Source: Rhea pennata | Taxonomy: Eukaryota > Chordata > Aves > Rheiformes > Rheidae | Assembly: GCF_028389875.1 (NCBI RefSeq) | Contig: NC_084671.1 | Location: forward strand, 129,001 to 193,000 | Reading direction: 5' to 3' | DNA: 64,000 nt | Part shown: piece by piece, positions 14,101 to 26,100 of the stretch | Position numbering within the stretch: position 1 is the first letter of the stretch | Layout: each line of letters opens with the position of its first letter | Translations under genes and position numbers: made by a program | The notes under the pieces: model-generated | The model's database searches: none | The model's input: the letters and a program-made list of their open reading frames with translations, nothing else | What the model was told of the DNA's origin: nothing

Positions 14101-17100
14101 AGAAAGAGAGAGATTGGCGGGGGGGGGGGGGGAGTATATTCTGGTTTTGCTAGGTGACTGTAGAAGACTGAAGCTGGACCTTCTGGAACTGGCTAAATCA
14201 AGCCAAAAAAAACAAAAAAAAAGTTAAAATTCTGTGTTTTGACCCTGTAATGTGAGCAAAGAACATCCTGATCTCAGATATCTTTCAGTGGCTTCCTAAG
14301 GCCACTGAGCATAACAGAATTTGGATAAATCATTTCCATGGGCTCCTTTTGAAGAAATCATTAGGACTAAAACACATTTCTAAAGAATCAGACTTAAATA
14401 TTTATGAAGGTATATAATGCTTTGCTCTTCAGTTTCTGAAAGAAGAGTAACATCTCTGCAGTTTATGGAAATGTAATTTTTTTGGTCACTGAAGTTTTCT
14501 TTATTCAGAGTGGGAACAGACACTTTTTCTCTTTTCTACAATGAGTAATGTTTGGATTAAAATTATGTATATTTCAGTACATTATGTTCGTGCTTCAGTA
14601 TATTATGGCCTTAGATCTGTTATTTTGAAAGACTTCTATCAGAAATATCAATTCAAGAAATTCATATTGCTTCTAATGTTGTTTAAAGCAAGTTGGGAGT
14701 GAATTACATGTTAGAGATCCTTATCCTTGACACACCAGATGTTAAAGCCCAGAAGCATCTCCCTTGTAGGTCTTGCCATTATCTGCAGCTGTGCTACACA
14801 ACATTTCTTTATTGTGGACTTCCCTTCCATTAAGATTTTTCTTTAGAAGATGCCTGCTTAGTTGTTGATACATTTGAAAAAAAACTTCAACTTAGTAGGT
14901 CTGTAAATGCTTGCTGACTGGATCATTTCTGACAGTGGAGTAAGTAAGTTTCCAAAAAGAATCAAATACATAAGTTAGAATTCCTTAAAAATCATTCCAT
15001 AACCTTTTTACTTTGCCTATCACTGTATTATGTAAAATCACGCCCATTAGAAGTACATCAAGACAAAAAAGCAACCAACTGCCTCTGCTGAAGAAGTGGA
15101 AAACTGTTACTCTTACTCCTTCTAACTACTGGTACTAATAATTACCATATTCTGTGCTAACTTGCTGTCTTCTAAAATTTTTTTCTTAGACTTTATGTAA
15201 GAACAATGAAAACGCTATTCCTCAGCTCTTAGTAGATTTTTGGGAAGCTCTTCTTGTAGTATGCTCTCAGGAAGAAGTACTTCAGGAACTCTTACTGAGA
15301 GTTACTTCTCAGTATGTTTGGAGAATATCAGAGAGGCAATTTCCTGAGACCAAACCATTGAAAACAACAGAGGATCTGGTAAGCACACCTATGCGCTCAG
15401 AGAAAGTTTTATGATTTCATCGTCCAGCCAAAGTCCACTCAGATGTTATCTTGAGTATTTTCATTCTGGACAGTTTATTGCTTGAAAGAAGCAAGACTGA
15501 AAGACTGAAAGCAAAAAACATAGTGAGTACTTACCAAACAGGTATTCCTGGTTCAGATCAGTCTTGCTGTTTGAGTACATCTACAAGTAAACTTCCAACA
15601 GGAATTTCAGTTTTGGACAGAAATAAGGGCTTAAGTTAAATAAAAAGAGTTTATCAAGTGGCGTGTTTGCAATTTTACAAAGCTGACTAAATGAGAAAGC
15701 CTGGGAGTGAATGACTGTAAAGTTTTCTGAATTGGAAATCTGAAATACAATTAAGTAGAAATAATTTCTCAGTTTATTCTTCACTCAATTGTATGAACCA
15801 AAAGAAAGAGCAACTGCTCTTCTAAAGTATGCTACGTGAAAATTAAATTTTCTTCACTTGGAGTGGGTTTCACACAGACCTATAACAGCAGAAAGATTAC
15901 TGATATTAAAACTTCTTTCTTTCTTATATAGATAAATTCCTGTAATCATTTTGGGTTGATTTTCCCCTGGGTAACTTTCATAATGTCGATCGGATCTCCA
16001 TCTGATAAAGATTGTCCTGAAGATACCTCAAAACTACAGGTACGAAACCTTTACAGCTTAGACCTGGTCTGCAAACGTTCCTTTATGTATGAACATCTTT
16101 CTCGAGTGGGACTCACCCACCCCAAAACTTGTATTTTTAGCACTTCTGCCTTGTTCAAGAAAAACTGCAGGATTGATGTCTTCATTTGAATCTATAGAAC
16201 ATGCAAATAAACTGTACTGCCATCTTTACCAAAACAAGTTATAATAAGAAACTCTCTAGGATAAGACTTCTGTTATGCAGGTTGAGCTTAAAGACACACT
16301 GAAATTATAGAAGATCTCAAAGATGTGTCAATGATGCATACATTTGCAGTCTATTCCACACTTTCTCAATTATCAGTAACTATTAAAAGTAATATTATTT
16401 CAAAACTATTACAAGTGAAAGCTGTCGTTTTAAGATTATGGTTCACTTTTCTTGCAAATTTTGTCTTAAACCAAACAGCAACATTTTTTCTTGTTTTTAG
16501 TCTATTTTGTGTAGTCAGTCAATCGATATAACTTCAGTTCTGCCTTTCTTGGAGCCTCTGTCAGAGGATGGCAATGTGGGCCTCACCATCCGTGTTCTCT
16601 GCAGTACACGTCTAGGCAAGTATGAGGAGTCCCTTGACCTGCTTCTGAAAAAGTGTCCTGATGCAGTAGTATTATATGCTCAGCGTGAACTGAAAGATGA
16701 CAATCGGGTGAGCTGCTTTTGTTAAACTCATTCGATCGTTTTTTTTTTTTAAAAAAAAAACTGTTGTGTACACGTGCATATGAGGAGAGATCAAATAGCC
16801 CTGCTTTCAGAGTAAAGTGCTTAGCTTGTTTTGAATCTGTCACTTTGCACTGAAATTCCATAACTGAATCCCCACTAGTTTTAATGAGAATATATACATT
16901 TTTTTTCACAGTTCCTTCATTAAAATATGTGATTGTATTAATTTTAGCAAATAATCTTTTCAGATGGCAGAGTGCCTCAGAAAAAGGAGAGTAATGGGTT
17001 TTTTCCCACTGTAAATGAAAACTCAGTCTAGTTTCTCACTAATCAGTGTTCTAAATGATGTTTAATAGCATTTGCATAATGTGTCAGATTTTAGTGATAA

Positions 17101-19533
17101 GCCAGGAAAAGATGGTCCTTCAAATAAAACCACTTTTAAATATGTTCTTCAAGCATTCTAGTGACATTTGACTGTATAACATAAGAATGGTGCTGGTTCA
17201 TTAGTAAGGCAGGTTATATTACGTTCTTTATGTCCCCCTTTCTCCATAGGCCACTATGCAATTTTAATTGTGGATCTGATTTTATTCCAGTGTTCAAGAA
17301 AACAACGGTTTATTTCCGTTGTCCATCAAAGCTACGCAATTAATTTTGCACAGTTTTGCTGGCTAGATTCAGCAAAGGTGATCCCCTACCAACTGAAAAT
17401 ACCAGTACTCCATTCAAAACTATATTTCTGCTTTATTTTTAGATTTGAAAATGGTTTCTTTGATTGTTTTTGTGTTAGTGGTAGAGTTGAATGCTGAACA
17501 ATGCTGAACCTGAAGACAGGTGGAAGAAAAGTATTAAAACGTGTAGAAGAAAAGGAAAGAAATCTCTTCCCCCTCTCCATTCTTATATAAAAAATGATAC
17601 ACCAAAAATTAATTCACTACTACAACTGTTGGAAGCAGACAGCTTAGGTCAGGTGCCAGAGCAAAGGTCTCATAGTGATGTTATTTACCACTTTGCATGG
17701 AGTTGTTTGGAGGGAAAAAGCTTAATTTTCTTACTGTATCAGTCTCTTGCTAGTTATGTACGTCATTTTCTGAACTATAAACACTCATCTATAGAAGCAC
17801 TGGAAGATACTGTTTAAATATTCATCAAGTACAAAATAATACAAAAAATATCACAGTAAAAATTTGAAAATGCTACATGTGCAAGAATGCTTCATTTCAA
17901 ATCATTATATAAACTAATTTCTGATTCCATCTTAACCTACCTGTATTTGCACACACCTGACCTTAGTTCAGTGTACTTTTAAAAGCATGAAACATCTGCT
18001 AATTGCTGTTATTGTTAGTTCACACTTTTTTATTTTTTTTTCTTTTTTCCTTTTTTTCTTCTTTTCCCTTAAATTAGGCTATGTGGTGGAACAAACTGCT
18101 TCCTGAACTTTGCAAGAGAACCAGAGTTACTGGAAATTACTGTCCTGTTCATATTTTATCACTGAAAGGTAAATCACATGATGACAACACAGCTCAAGAA
18201 ACCTTTGTATGGCATGCAGCCTAAAGACTGCACTGTGATATGCAGAAAGAAGGGGCCCATTTTGCATGGGTAAAGCTAATACAGCTCAGCAGGCTGTCTA
18301 GTCCGCAGGGCAGCATTCTGCAACATGCACTACACTGCTTCCTGTAACAATGGTGGTGTTCAGATTACTTCTGTACAGGTCATGAACAAAGACCACAAAA
18401 AGCTATCATGTAGCAGTAATCGTAATTGGTTTTTTTTTTTTTCCTATGCTAAACGATTACAGTTCTAAGCAATAGCTAACAAACAGACTGTTACTAATCG
18501 CCCCATGGAGTGTTTAAGTGCCTTTTTATGATTAGGTCATAGATTGGGGGGGGGGGATCCAATGTGTTACTGCTAGTTGGCAATATTAAACAGAAGGCAA
18601 TGTCTGCGTTCATTTGAGGGGAGGAGGACGGTACTACTGGCTCTTCGTCAGTGGAAACAGAAGCAGAGAAATCAGACCAGTGAGTTGGCAGAGTCCCATT
18701 GTTAAGTGTTCGTAGGAAGTCAATAATGCTGCATAGCTGAGGGGGTCAGTTTGTGTTTTTGCAGAATGAAACAATGGAATTAAATACACATACACACATG
18801 AATAAAAACATAACAAGACTATCAGTCATACAGTCTGAGAGCAGAAGAACAGCATTGCTGGGCTGCATGGTGTAGAACAGGTTGCCATGCTCTACCATAA
18901 AGTTCCAGTTTGTAGTGGCAGTTTTTCTTTTGAACCATTATTTTCATGCAATAACTTTTCATTAATAAATACTTCAAAACACAGTGTTAAACTGCATCTC
19001 AGAAGCTGCTCACAGAACATCACATATTGCAAATCATGCTGAGTTTAGGGTACTAGCATAGATTCCTAGTGCTTCCTTTCCGCTTTATACAGTGGAAATT
19101 TTGTTAGCATTCTGTAATTCTGTAAGCATTAGTGCCACATGTAGAGCTGATGAATAAAGCTAGAGGTATGGTTTCGTTTTGAGATGTGAGTATGTTTAAA
19201 GTGCTGTTTCATGTTTGAGATTTCTTTTTTCCTTAGTTCTGTGTCCCCCAAATGGGTATGTCTCAAATTTGATTGCAGTTATAATAGCTAACAATTGAAG
19301 TAATTGAATTATCTAATGTTGTTTTTACTCCTTTTCTAACCAAAATACCTTAAACAATTTTTTTGTTTTGTTTTGGTTTTTTTTTTTTCCCTCTGCCTTG
19401 GGCAGAAACTTTATCAGTTATTGCAATGGAACTGGAACTAAGGGATTTCCTCAGTGTTCTACCAGAGGATGGAACTGCAGCGTTCTTCCTGCCACATCTT
19501 CTTCACTGCAGCCAGAGGAAATCATTGACCTAA
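1818..19533 (+). CDS. HPS3: HPS3, BLOC-2 complex subunit (17 coding exons)
   Basis: Exons: 1818-2040, 2123-2617, 3920-4106, 5273-5358, 6390-6576, 6859-6940, 8829-8983, 10033-10141, 10360-10541, 10834-11011, 11648-11878, 13811-13996, 15190-15378, 15932-16039, 16501-16707, 18078-18168, 19406-19533. All introns are GT-AG, every junction keeps phase, and the sum is 3024 nt (1007 aa; human is about 1004). The start is ATG 1818 in a GCC-ATG-G context, giving [14 protein letters not shown]. Other landmarks are [66 protein letters not shown] and [10 protein letters not shown]; the C-terminus is SQRKSLT. In the known protein an N-terminal beta-propeller-like region precedes a helical solenoid. With HPS5 and HPS6 it forms cytosolic BLOC-2, which directs cargo to melanosomes and other lysosome-related organelles. 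The described clathrin box LLDFE reads VLDFE here (residues 174-178). The gene is convergent with CP. Exon edges rest on splice consensus plus homology recalled from human. Confidence 0.96.
2041..2122 (+). other. HPS3: HPS3 intron 1, 82 nt and GC-rich
   Basis: The first intron is only 82 nt and lies inside the CpG island. The donor is CAG|GTCTGC, weak after the GT; the acceptor is CTTTGCAG|GAGAC. Retention would run into an in-frame TGA at 2097-2099. The join is fixed by the conserved reading [14 protein letters not shown]. Confidence 0.85.
5209..5256 (+). repeat. 25-bp perfect tandem duplication before HPS3 exon 4
   Basis: Copy 1 is 5209-5233. Copy 2 starts at 5234 and is identical for 23 nt. 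Each copy begins CTGACATCCCATC, so a CTGAC branch-point-like motif is present twice. The second lies about 35 nt upstream of the exon 4 acceptor AG (5271-5272). Confidence 0.9.
6759..6830 (+). repeat. pyrimidine-only tract (CCTTT/CCTCC)n
   Basis: About 70 nt of nearly pure C/T with CTTTCC and CCTCCCTT repeats. It lies in HPS3 intron 5, ending about 30 nt before the exon 6 acceptor. It is a simple repeat that doubles as an extended polypyrimidine tract. Confidence 0.85.
6941..8828 (+). other. HPS3 intron 6, with an isolated CpG-rich patch at about 7905-8110
   Basis: The intron is otherwise AT-rich. From about 7905 to 8110 it holds a GC-rich block with clustered CpGs, for example the run CCCCACGCCGGGCGCACCCC near 8046. 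Overlapping open frames there (7878-8281, three frames of one strand) are composition artefacts. I recognise no protein or repeat family in it. Confidence 0.6.
13118..13330 (-). mobile_element. CR1-type LINE 3'-end fragment
   Basis: On the plus strand this reads CACAGAATGGTTGAGCTTGG, then AAGGGACCTCTGCAATCATC and TAGTCCAATCCTCC. This is the reverse complement of the 3' region typical of avian CR1 elements, so the element lies on the minus strand. It is a truncated, diverged copy with no open frame. It sits in HPS3 intron 11, antisense to the gene. Its inner boundary, near 13330, is approximate. Confidence 0.85.
14119..14132 (+). repeat. G14 homopolymer
   Basis: An uninterrupted run of 14 G in HPS3 intron 12, preceded by GA-rich sequence. 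It is a possible G-quadruplex former and a likely site of assembly length error. Confidence 0.9.
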
Positions 19534-20234
19534 AGCTAGTGAAAGTTGACTACACACTCAAATACCAAGAATGCACTGGAATAAAAAAAGTAAATGAAAC
19601 AGTAGAAATACATAGCAAGTATTGTAGGACCCACCCTACACATTAGCCACCTTATGTCTTAGTTGAAACCTTATTATGGCATGACAACTACTATCTTAGG
19701 CAGAGCATCGCTTTTGAAGACGACAGAGGAAAAAAAAAATACTATTGCACATTGACAGAAGTCAGCTATCCAGAAGAATTTCTGTATGGTAAAACTAATG
19801 GTGGTTGGCCAGGTAAAAGCACACCTAGTCAACTATTAGATGTAGGTCACTCATCTCCTAAATGAGGATAAACTTATGGCCAAAGTGGTTAAAAAAATAC
19901 TGATGGTACAGTACAATTACGCATATAGGATACACTAAAAGTAAATAGTGTACACTAAAAGTAAAGCAGGGGGTCAGTCTTAATTCCGTGCTAGTTGGGT
20001 CATGATCGAGGGAGTATTGTATGAGTAAAAAGTGCTTGACTTTGAACTGAAGCTAGGCACCTTACTTCTTTTTGCAATGAAGAAATTCCCTTGAATTCCA
20101 GCCAGCAAAACCAGTCAGCTGCTCTGTCATCTTAGTTACATGCCTCTGTAAGTAAGTGTGACACTGAAAATGTTTTTCATTTAGCAAAATGTTCCTAAGT
20201 AGAATGGAAGATCTGGCTTGCTATTGGGTACCTT

Positions 20235-20250
20235 CCCCCCCCCCCCCCCC
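20235..20250 (+). repeat. C16 homopolymer
   Basis: Sixteen consecutive C in the HPS3 3' region. The complementary strand is a G16 run. Length is likely unstable. Confidence 0.9.
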
Positions 20251-22043
20251 TTCCCTCCTGCCATGTGTGTACTGGAGTAGCTGAAGTATTGCTAGATCAC
20301 AAATCCAGCTGAAAAATCTTATTTCTTCCAGATCGTTTGGTTGGGGTTTGTGCACGCATTTGTGTGCATGTGTGCGTGTACGTGTTTTTCTTCTGGGCAG
20401 AAAACACTGGTCTCTTCCACCGGAATTTTGACATAGTGAACTATCACAATGTTTATGACCGTCTTATGAACACAATTGAATGGATTTTTAGAACCTACCA
20501 CCAGTAAAACAATGGTAGTATGATCCTTTAACCATTTAAAGGCTTAATTAGCTGGCACTGTTGCTATCAAATCTACTTTCAGTAAAGTTGCAGTGTTAAA
20601 GCTGTAGCAGTCATTCAAAGGCTATCTCATCTGCATTACACATGAAACATCAAAAAAAAAGTAAAGTTGTTTAATGTTTCTCTGTGGTATGTCTGTTACA
20701 GCCAAATCAATGACCTAATTTAGTAGCAGGACTAACTTCAACAGTGTCTTTCTGCTTAAATACAATAAAAGCCAGCTGAGTTTAACTAGCTTCATCATGC
20801 CTTGTCCTGATACAGAGAAGCAACATACCTTGTTCTGGTATCTTTTAATATGGAAACATTTTCCTTTCCCTGCCCCTCTCATACATTCTTCTCTGTTGTT
20901 CAATACAGGTGAGGGATCAAGTGAGCAAAAGGGAGAACTGGGCTAATTAAACACAACGGGACGATACTTGCTCATACCGCTTAGGTTTTTGACCGTAACT
21001 AGTCATGCAGTAGCACCGCTGCTTCTGTCCATCAAGAAGTGCTAAATTTATGTAGCTATATAGCACACACATAACAGCAAAATGATTCCAGTGCCATAGT
21101 TGTTTAAGATGCATCAGGGCAAAGCTTTTAGGTAGCAGCCACCAAATGTTACCCTTTTAACCTCCCTGAATTTCATCATCAGGCTTAATTCAGTGCAACT
21201 TTGCCCCTCTTGTAATTATTTTTGTAACAGAAAAAAAAAACATCTTGTACAACCATGAATAGTGTGCCACTTCATCTCTCAGCTTCGCTATCTTAAAAGA
21301 TACTACTTGATAAAACTATAACTCAACAGAAAGATAGGATTATTTTGTTAGAAGTTTATTATGCAATCTTATGTTTAAATTTGAACCTGTGGTGCAAGTG
21401 ATGATAACTCAATTCCTATTTCCCATTCTGTAACACCTAATACCTGGCTAATAAAATGTGACACCAGATCTGGGACAAATATCTGAAACTAATTTTGCTG
21501 CCACACAGGTTTATTTTATTTACAAAATTAAAAAGAGGAACATACATTTTATTTGGTTTTTCCATATTATTTGCATATATGCTAATTCCTCAGCAGTTAA
21601 ATAACACACATCAGGAATCACTTAGAACGTGCTAATTAGCTGGCAAGATACAATTTTTATCTAAGGAAAATGTTACTTACAAGCATATATCCCTAAAACT
21701 GTTATATCCATGCGACTGTCTCAGTCCATGGTCCTTTTGTTAGCAGTGGGCCACCAAATGAAATCTTCAAAAACTGACATCCAGGAGATAGTATTTCTCA
21801 AGAAATGCTTCACTGAAGATAGACCTCAGAGAATCACTGCGGTAAATTGGCTTCTTCATTCTAGTGTGCCTGCTGTACCACTACTCTTTGACTGAATGAA
21901 TGATCTTGGGGGAAAAAAGACTGACCGTCTGTAAAAGGAGAAAACAGGTTTTGTTATCCCCTTTCATGAGCTGTCTTTCTATGTATATGGACAACAATTC
22001 AAAATGGAAAACAATAGATCCTAGTACCTTTTACATGAGTTGG

Positions 22044-22066
22044 TTTTTTTTTTTTTTTTTTTTTTT
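22044..22066 (+). repeat. T23 homopolymer
   Basis: A run of 23 T in the HPS3-CP gap. On the minus strand it is a poly(A), but no recognisable retroposon body lies next to it. Confidence 0.85.
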
Positions 22067-22206
22067 AGCCTCAAAAATGCACCAAATAGTACTGGACTGT
22101 TTCTCAGTGTACTGTAATTCAGCTCTTTGGCACAGCATATCCTGTAAATCAGAATGGCTTATAAAACAGTATAAAACTAGATAGTGTTTAATATTCTATC
22201 TTTTCT

Positions 22207-22212
<6 letters not shown>

Positions 22213-22253
<41 letters not shown>

Positions 22254-22315
22254 CTACATGCACATGCACATACAGAAAAAATAGAATGTGTATACACACA
22301 CACACACACACACAC
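22213..22315. repeat. paired microsatellites (TG)n and (AC)n
   Basis: A (TG) run at 22213-22249 is followed about 45 nt later by an (AC) run at 22294-22315. The two are reverse complements of each other, so a transcript from either strand could fold into a long stem. Confidence 0.9.
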
Positions 22316-22580
22316 GTATTTAAAAATTTTTTTACCTCACCCTTTCTGTCAGTTAATAGATGCCTGTTATGCTATATCTTTTTAATACAGGAAAGCGATG
22401 CTTTAAATTTGTATTAACTTTGTATTCAAAAAGAACTACTTTTTTTCAGGATTCAGCTTTTTTTGCATAGGTAACATTGCTAAAGCAAGGTAATAATACC
22501 TGTAAAGCTAAAATATCCTTTAAAAGGAAAACAGGATTTTATTTTTCGGTACCTTAACTGGTGAGGATAATGACTTGAGC

Positions 22581-22586
22581 TTTATT
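22581..22586 (-). terminator. candidate poly(A) signal for CP
   Basis: The minus strand reads AATAAA (plus strand TTTATT), about 380 nt beyond the last assigned CP coding base. It is the first canonical hexamer I see after the conserved CP C-terminus. Assignment to CP is inference. Confidence 0.4.
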
Positions 22587-22964
22587 TACCTGTTCTTGGT
22601 TTTGTTTTTAAATAAAGGTTGAGATGGAGTTTAACACTATTGGCACTTCTAGAGTACAGAAATACTCATGAATTTTTATTTTTTTTAATGAAAATGTGCC
22701 GTTTTAATTTCAGTGATGGGAATCTGAAGCAGTTGTCAGTTAAGGTGCAGCCCTTTAGCTACTTCTGTTCTCTGAGCAGTAACACTGAGGCAAGTATGAT
22801 AAGCTGATTTGCAACATTCTGGCCTCCATGGTACAATATACATCACTGTTATGCCATGAAATACTGTTGGATGCCTGAACTGGTTCTGAGTGCACTGACC
22901 TGTCTATGAGCCTCATACTGCATCTTTAAACATTTGACCATTATTGAGATAGCTGAGTTCCTAC

Positions 22965-23127
22965 CTTCCTTTGGGAGCACTGTGTAGGTTGTTTCCATAC
23001 CCGCATGGATGTGATCAGTAACATGACAGTGTAATAACCAGGTTCCAGGATTCTGCGGGATCATTTCCACAGTCTGAAATGCCCCAGGGAACAGGTCAAA
23101 CACATCTGCCCGGTAAACTCCTGTTTG
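22965..23127 (-). CDS. CP: CP exon 18 (domain 6 type 1 and trinuclear copper ligands)
   Basis: The exon starts after CTGGAAG and reads [15 protein letters not shown], then [19 protein letters not shown]. It holds the HCH motif, whose His-Cys-His bridges type 1 and type 3 copper, and the axial Met. A good donor (GGAAG|GTAGGAAC) follows TVLPKEG at 22965-22964. Human CP also has only a few more codons in a separate last exon. Reading through the donor would add about 37 mostly polar residues to a TAA ending near 22849. I could not choose a final exon with confidence. Confidence 0.85.
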
Positions 23128-26100
23128 CTTCCAGATGAAAAGAAACAATAATTAAACAGTGTGGCATCACCAGATGGCAGTAATATACACTAACTAAACT
23201 CATATTCCCACCAAACTTACAATAGCAGTTGGGTGAAAAGATTTGATCTATTGCATGTCATTTCTACAGCACTTTCATTTCATACATCTACTCGTTAAAA
23301 CTAACAGCTAAATGGAAATAAAGAAAAATCATAGTTGTTCTCTTACCACACCCATGAAAATTCAAGGCGAGCTTGTCAGAGCAACTTGTAAAGTTTCCCT
23401 AGAATAAACCCTGGCAGATAATCTCTGCCTCTCTTGTGTACTGATCAAACACAAAATGCTGCAAGGTCCAATTAGAAGCCTACTACTTAGTATTTTAACA
23501 TATGACATATATGACAAGAGGTTACACTCCGTAGTATTTGGTCTAGCTGTCATTCTTAACTCATAAACAAAAAATAAAAAGAAAAGGCCAGTTACCTTAT
23601 AATCAAAGCTGTGGCCATGGAAGTGTGCTGTGTGAATATCTACTTCATTGCCCATTCCTATCAAATACCAATTTACTTTATCCCCAACATGCATAGTCAG
23701 ACCATGCAAGTTCCCAAAGACTCTTCCATTAATGGCTGAGAGAGAGAGAGAGAGAGCGCAAACTAAAGTAAGATTTTGTGTCATATTATTTTCTAGACTT
23801 TAATAGAATACAAAAATTTAAAGTTATTGCTAGGCAAAAGGAATTGTTTTGAATGATCTAGGAAAAAACCCTATACTGAGTAATATGTTAGCTCCTTATC
23901 AAAAAAACCCCAGCATATTATGAATGGGCCTGATTATATCTCGCATATTTGACTAGAAAGTAAGTAGTTAAAACTCCTTTATCATGCATCACTGGCAACA
24001 CTAGTGCTCTTCTCAAGCATCTGCATTACCCATGGCTCTTCGTGAAAGCTAAGCTTTACAAGGATATGCTTTCAGGAGAGACACTTTATTGCCAACTTTT
24101 CCAGAATAGTTGTTTGCTAACATCAAATCAAATTTTCAAATTTAATTTTTACTCTCTTTTCATAGCTGCAAAGTGGAATCATTTTTTATAGTTTTTTTCT
24201 TTTAAAAAGATTAAAAATGTTCTGAAATAGCATAAGTGAAAATTTTCAGGCCTTCCGCCCTGTAACTAGAAATTCACAGTGGATGAAAAAGTCAAATACA
24301 AATATAAATGTACAACACATACAAAATATACAAATACAGTGCTTTGAAATACATAATTTTATAGAGGTTTTTTTAAAATTACATTAATTAAATTGGGACA
24401 CATACCATGCATTTTATTACTTTCAAGGAATTCCTCATCTTCTTTGTCTACAAGGTGTGGGTTAGTAGAGTAGGTTTTAATATTTTCATCCAAGTACCAT
24501 GACTCATTCTCATCAAAAACCATAAAAAGAAGAGCAAATTGAACTTTCTTTTTAGCATGAAATGATGGCAAATAATGTCTATGACACACAACAAGTGTGC
24601 CTATTAATCCACTGTAAGTGTCCTGAAATTACAAATGAAAAAAAAAACAAATAATTACAAGATGACTAATACAAGCAGAAGCATTTTAATAACAGACATT
24701 AATGCCATATATATATATATATTAATTATTGTCAGATACTTCAGTATCTGACAATAAGATTATTTCTTCACTGTTATGTACTAACCACAGATCAAGTTCA
24801 ATGGACTGTGAGGAGTAACTATCTCTAGCAAGACACAAAAAAAGCAAACTTTTAGTCCATTTTCATTTCTTAGTTGTGTTCTTTTTTGTTTTTAATTTCT
24901 TGTTAGGTTTTAGGATTTTTTTTAAAGTTGTTCTCCACTCAAAATTTGTTTCACACTTTCAAAATTAAAGCCCTTTTAGCACTTTTCCATTCATCATTGA
25001 GAGGCACGAAGAGCACATATTAGAGTAATAAAAAATAAAAAAGATTGGTCAAGTAAGGATAAAGGGTGCTTGCACAAAAATGGCATATGTGTGTTCCATA
25101 GTTGCACATACAAACTTTCCTACATGGTTGACTAGATATTGAGAAATGTATAAAATGTTTGCTTTAAAAATTAATGAAGTGATGTTAAAGAACAACAAAA
25201 GAATGAGGGAGTAAGAACACAGCAGAATGTAACTTTCTAATTCTTCCCTGACTTGCATTATTGAAGAGACAATTCAAACATATGGTAATAGTGGGGATTA
25301 CTTGATAGAGAAAGCACACAGAGTTTCAAACTCATCTCTCTTTTGTTGGAAGTGTATCTATGTTGAAGTCATGAAAACAAAACTCTTTAAACTAACTGCT
25401 GTTAATAATATACCTTGATGATGTCCACAGTTGAATGGTATGCCCAGGCAATACAATGTGGATCTCCTTTCCCAGAACTGGATCTCTCAGGGATTTTCCA
25501 GATGTACATTTTTGTTTCACCTGTATTAAACAAATGGTGATTTTTTTTTAAGTTTTGTTTTCTGCTGATCTCTTTAAGAGGTTGTGCTGAAATAGATGCT
25601 ATTTTCATTTATGGCTTATTTTTGTCTTGAACTTCCTCTTCCCAAGTACTGCATTGCCTGGCTGCTTATTGTTATTTCCCTTCTGCAGATTCCTAACTCT
25701 TCCTGCCAGTGTTCCTTTGTGTGAATGCACAGTCCAGTTTACCATGATTATTAAAACTAACTGTGTCTTTTGTAAAGATCACAGAATTAACTTTTGAAAG
25801 ACTAGATAACATCAGCTATGTTCTCCCTATATAACAAAATCTGTTTTGCTTACATGAAAGGTGCAGCCAAGCTTTGTCAAAAAACTACTGACCTGTCCAG
25901 GGCTAGGATATGTAGCAATAATTAGCAGTGACATTTTAAGTGTAGAAATATCAATAATAAGCAGCTTCATAAATTCTAAGAATCTAAGGTTAAAAAATTA
26001 TCTTTCATGCTATCCTAACTTGAAAGCTTGCTAAATCTTTCTTACTATAAGACCTGAAGTTACCTGTGAGAATTAAGTAAGTGGATGTTTGATACCTGGG

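Larger units (their letters stand above)
19534..22964. other. HPS3 3' UTR and convergent gap between HPS3 and CP
   Basis: After the HPS3 stop the sequence is AT-rich and non-coding. Candidate plus-strand poly(A) hexamers AATAAA occur at 20764-20769 and 21450-21455. On the minus strand, AATAAA at 22581-22586 could end CP. Simple repeats are C16 (20235-20250), T23 (22044-22066) and the TG/CA pair near 22.2-22.3 kb. A 20-bp-period duplication (TACACTAAAAGTAAA twice) lies at 19931-19965. The unresolved last CP exon must also lie in or near the right part of this stretch. Confidence 0.6.

Noticed and set aside
22184-22417. An open frame with a Val-Cys repeat
   Set aside because: Translation of the TG microsatellite.
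22849-22964. Read-through of CP exon 18 as the true C-terminus
   Set aside because: A good donor follows TVLPKEG, human CP splices at the equivalent place, and the extra residues match no ceruloplasmin tail I know. Left as a finding, not as the annotated end.
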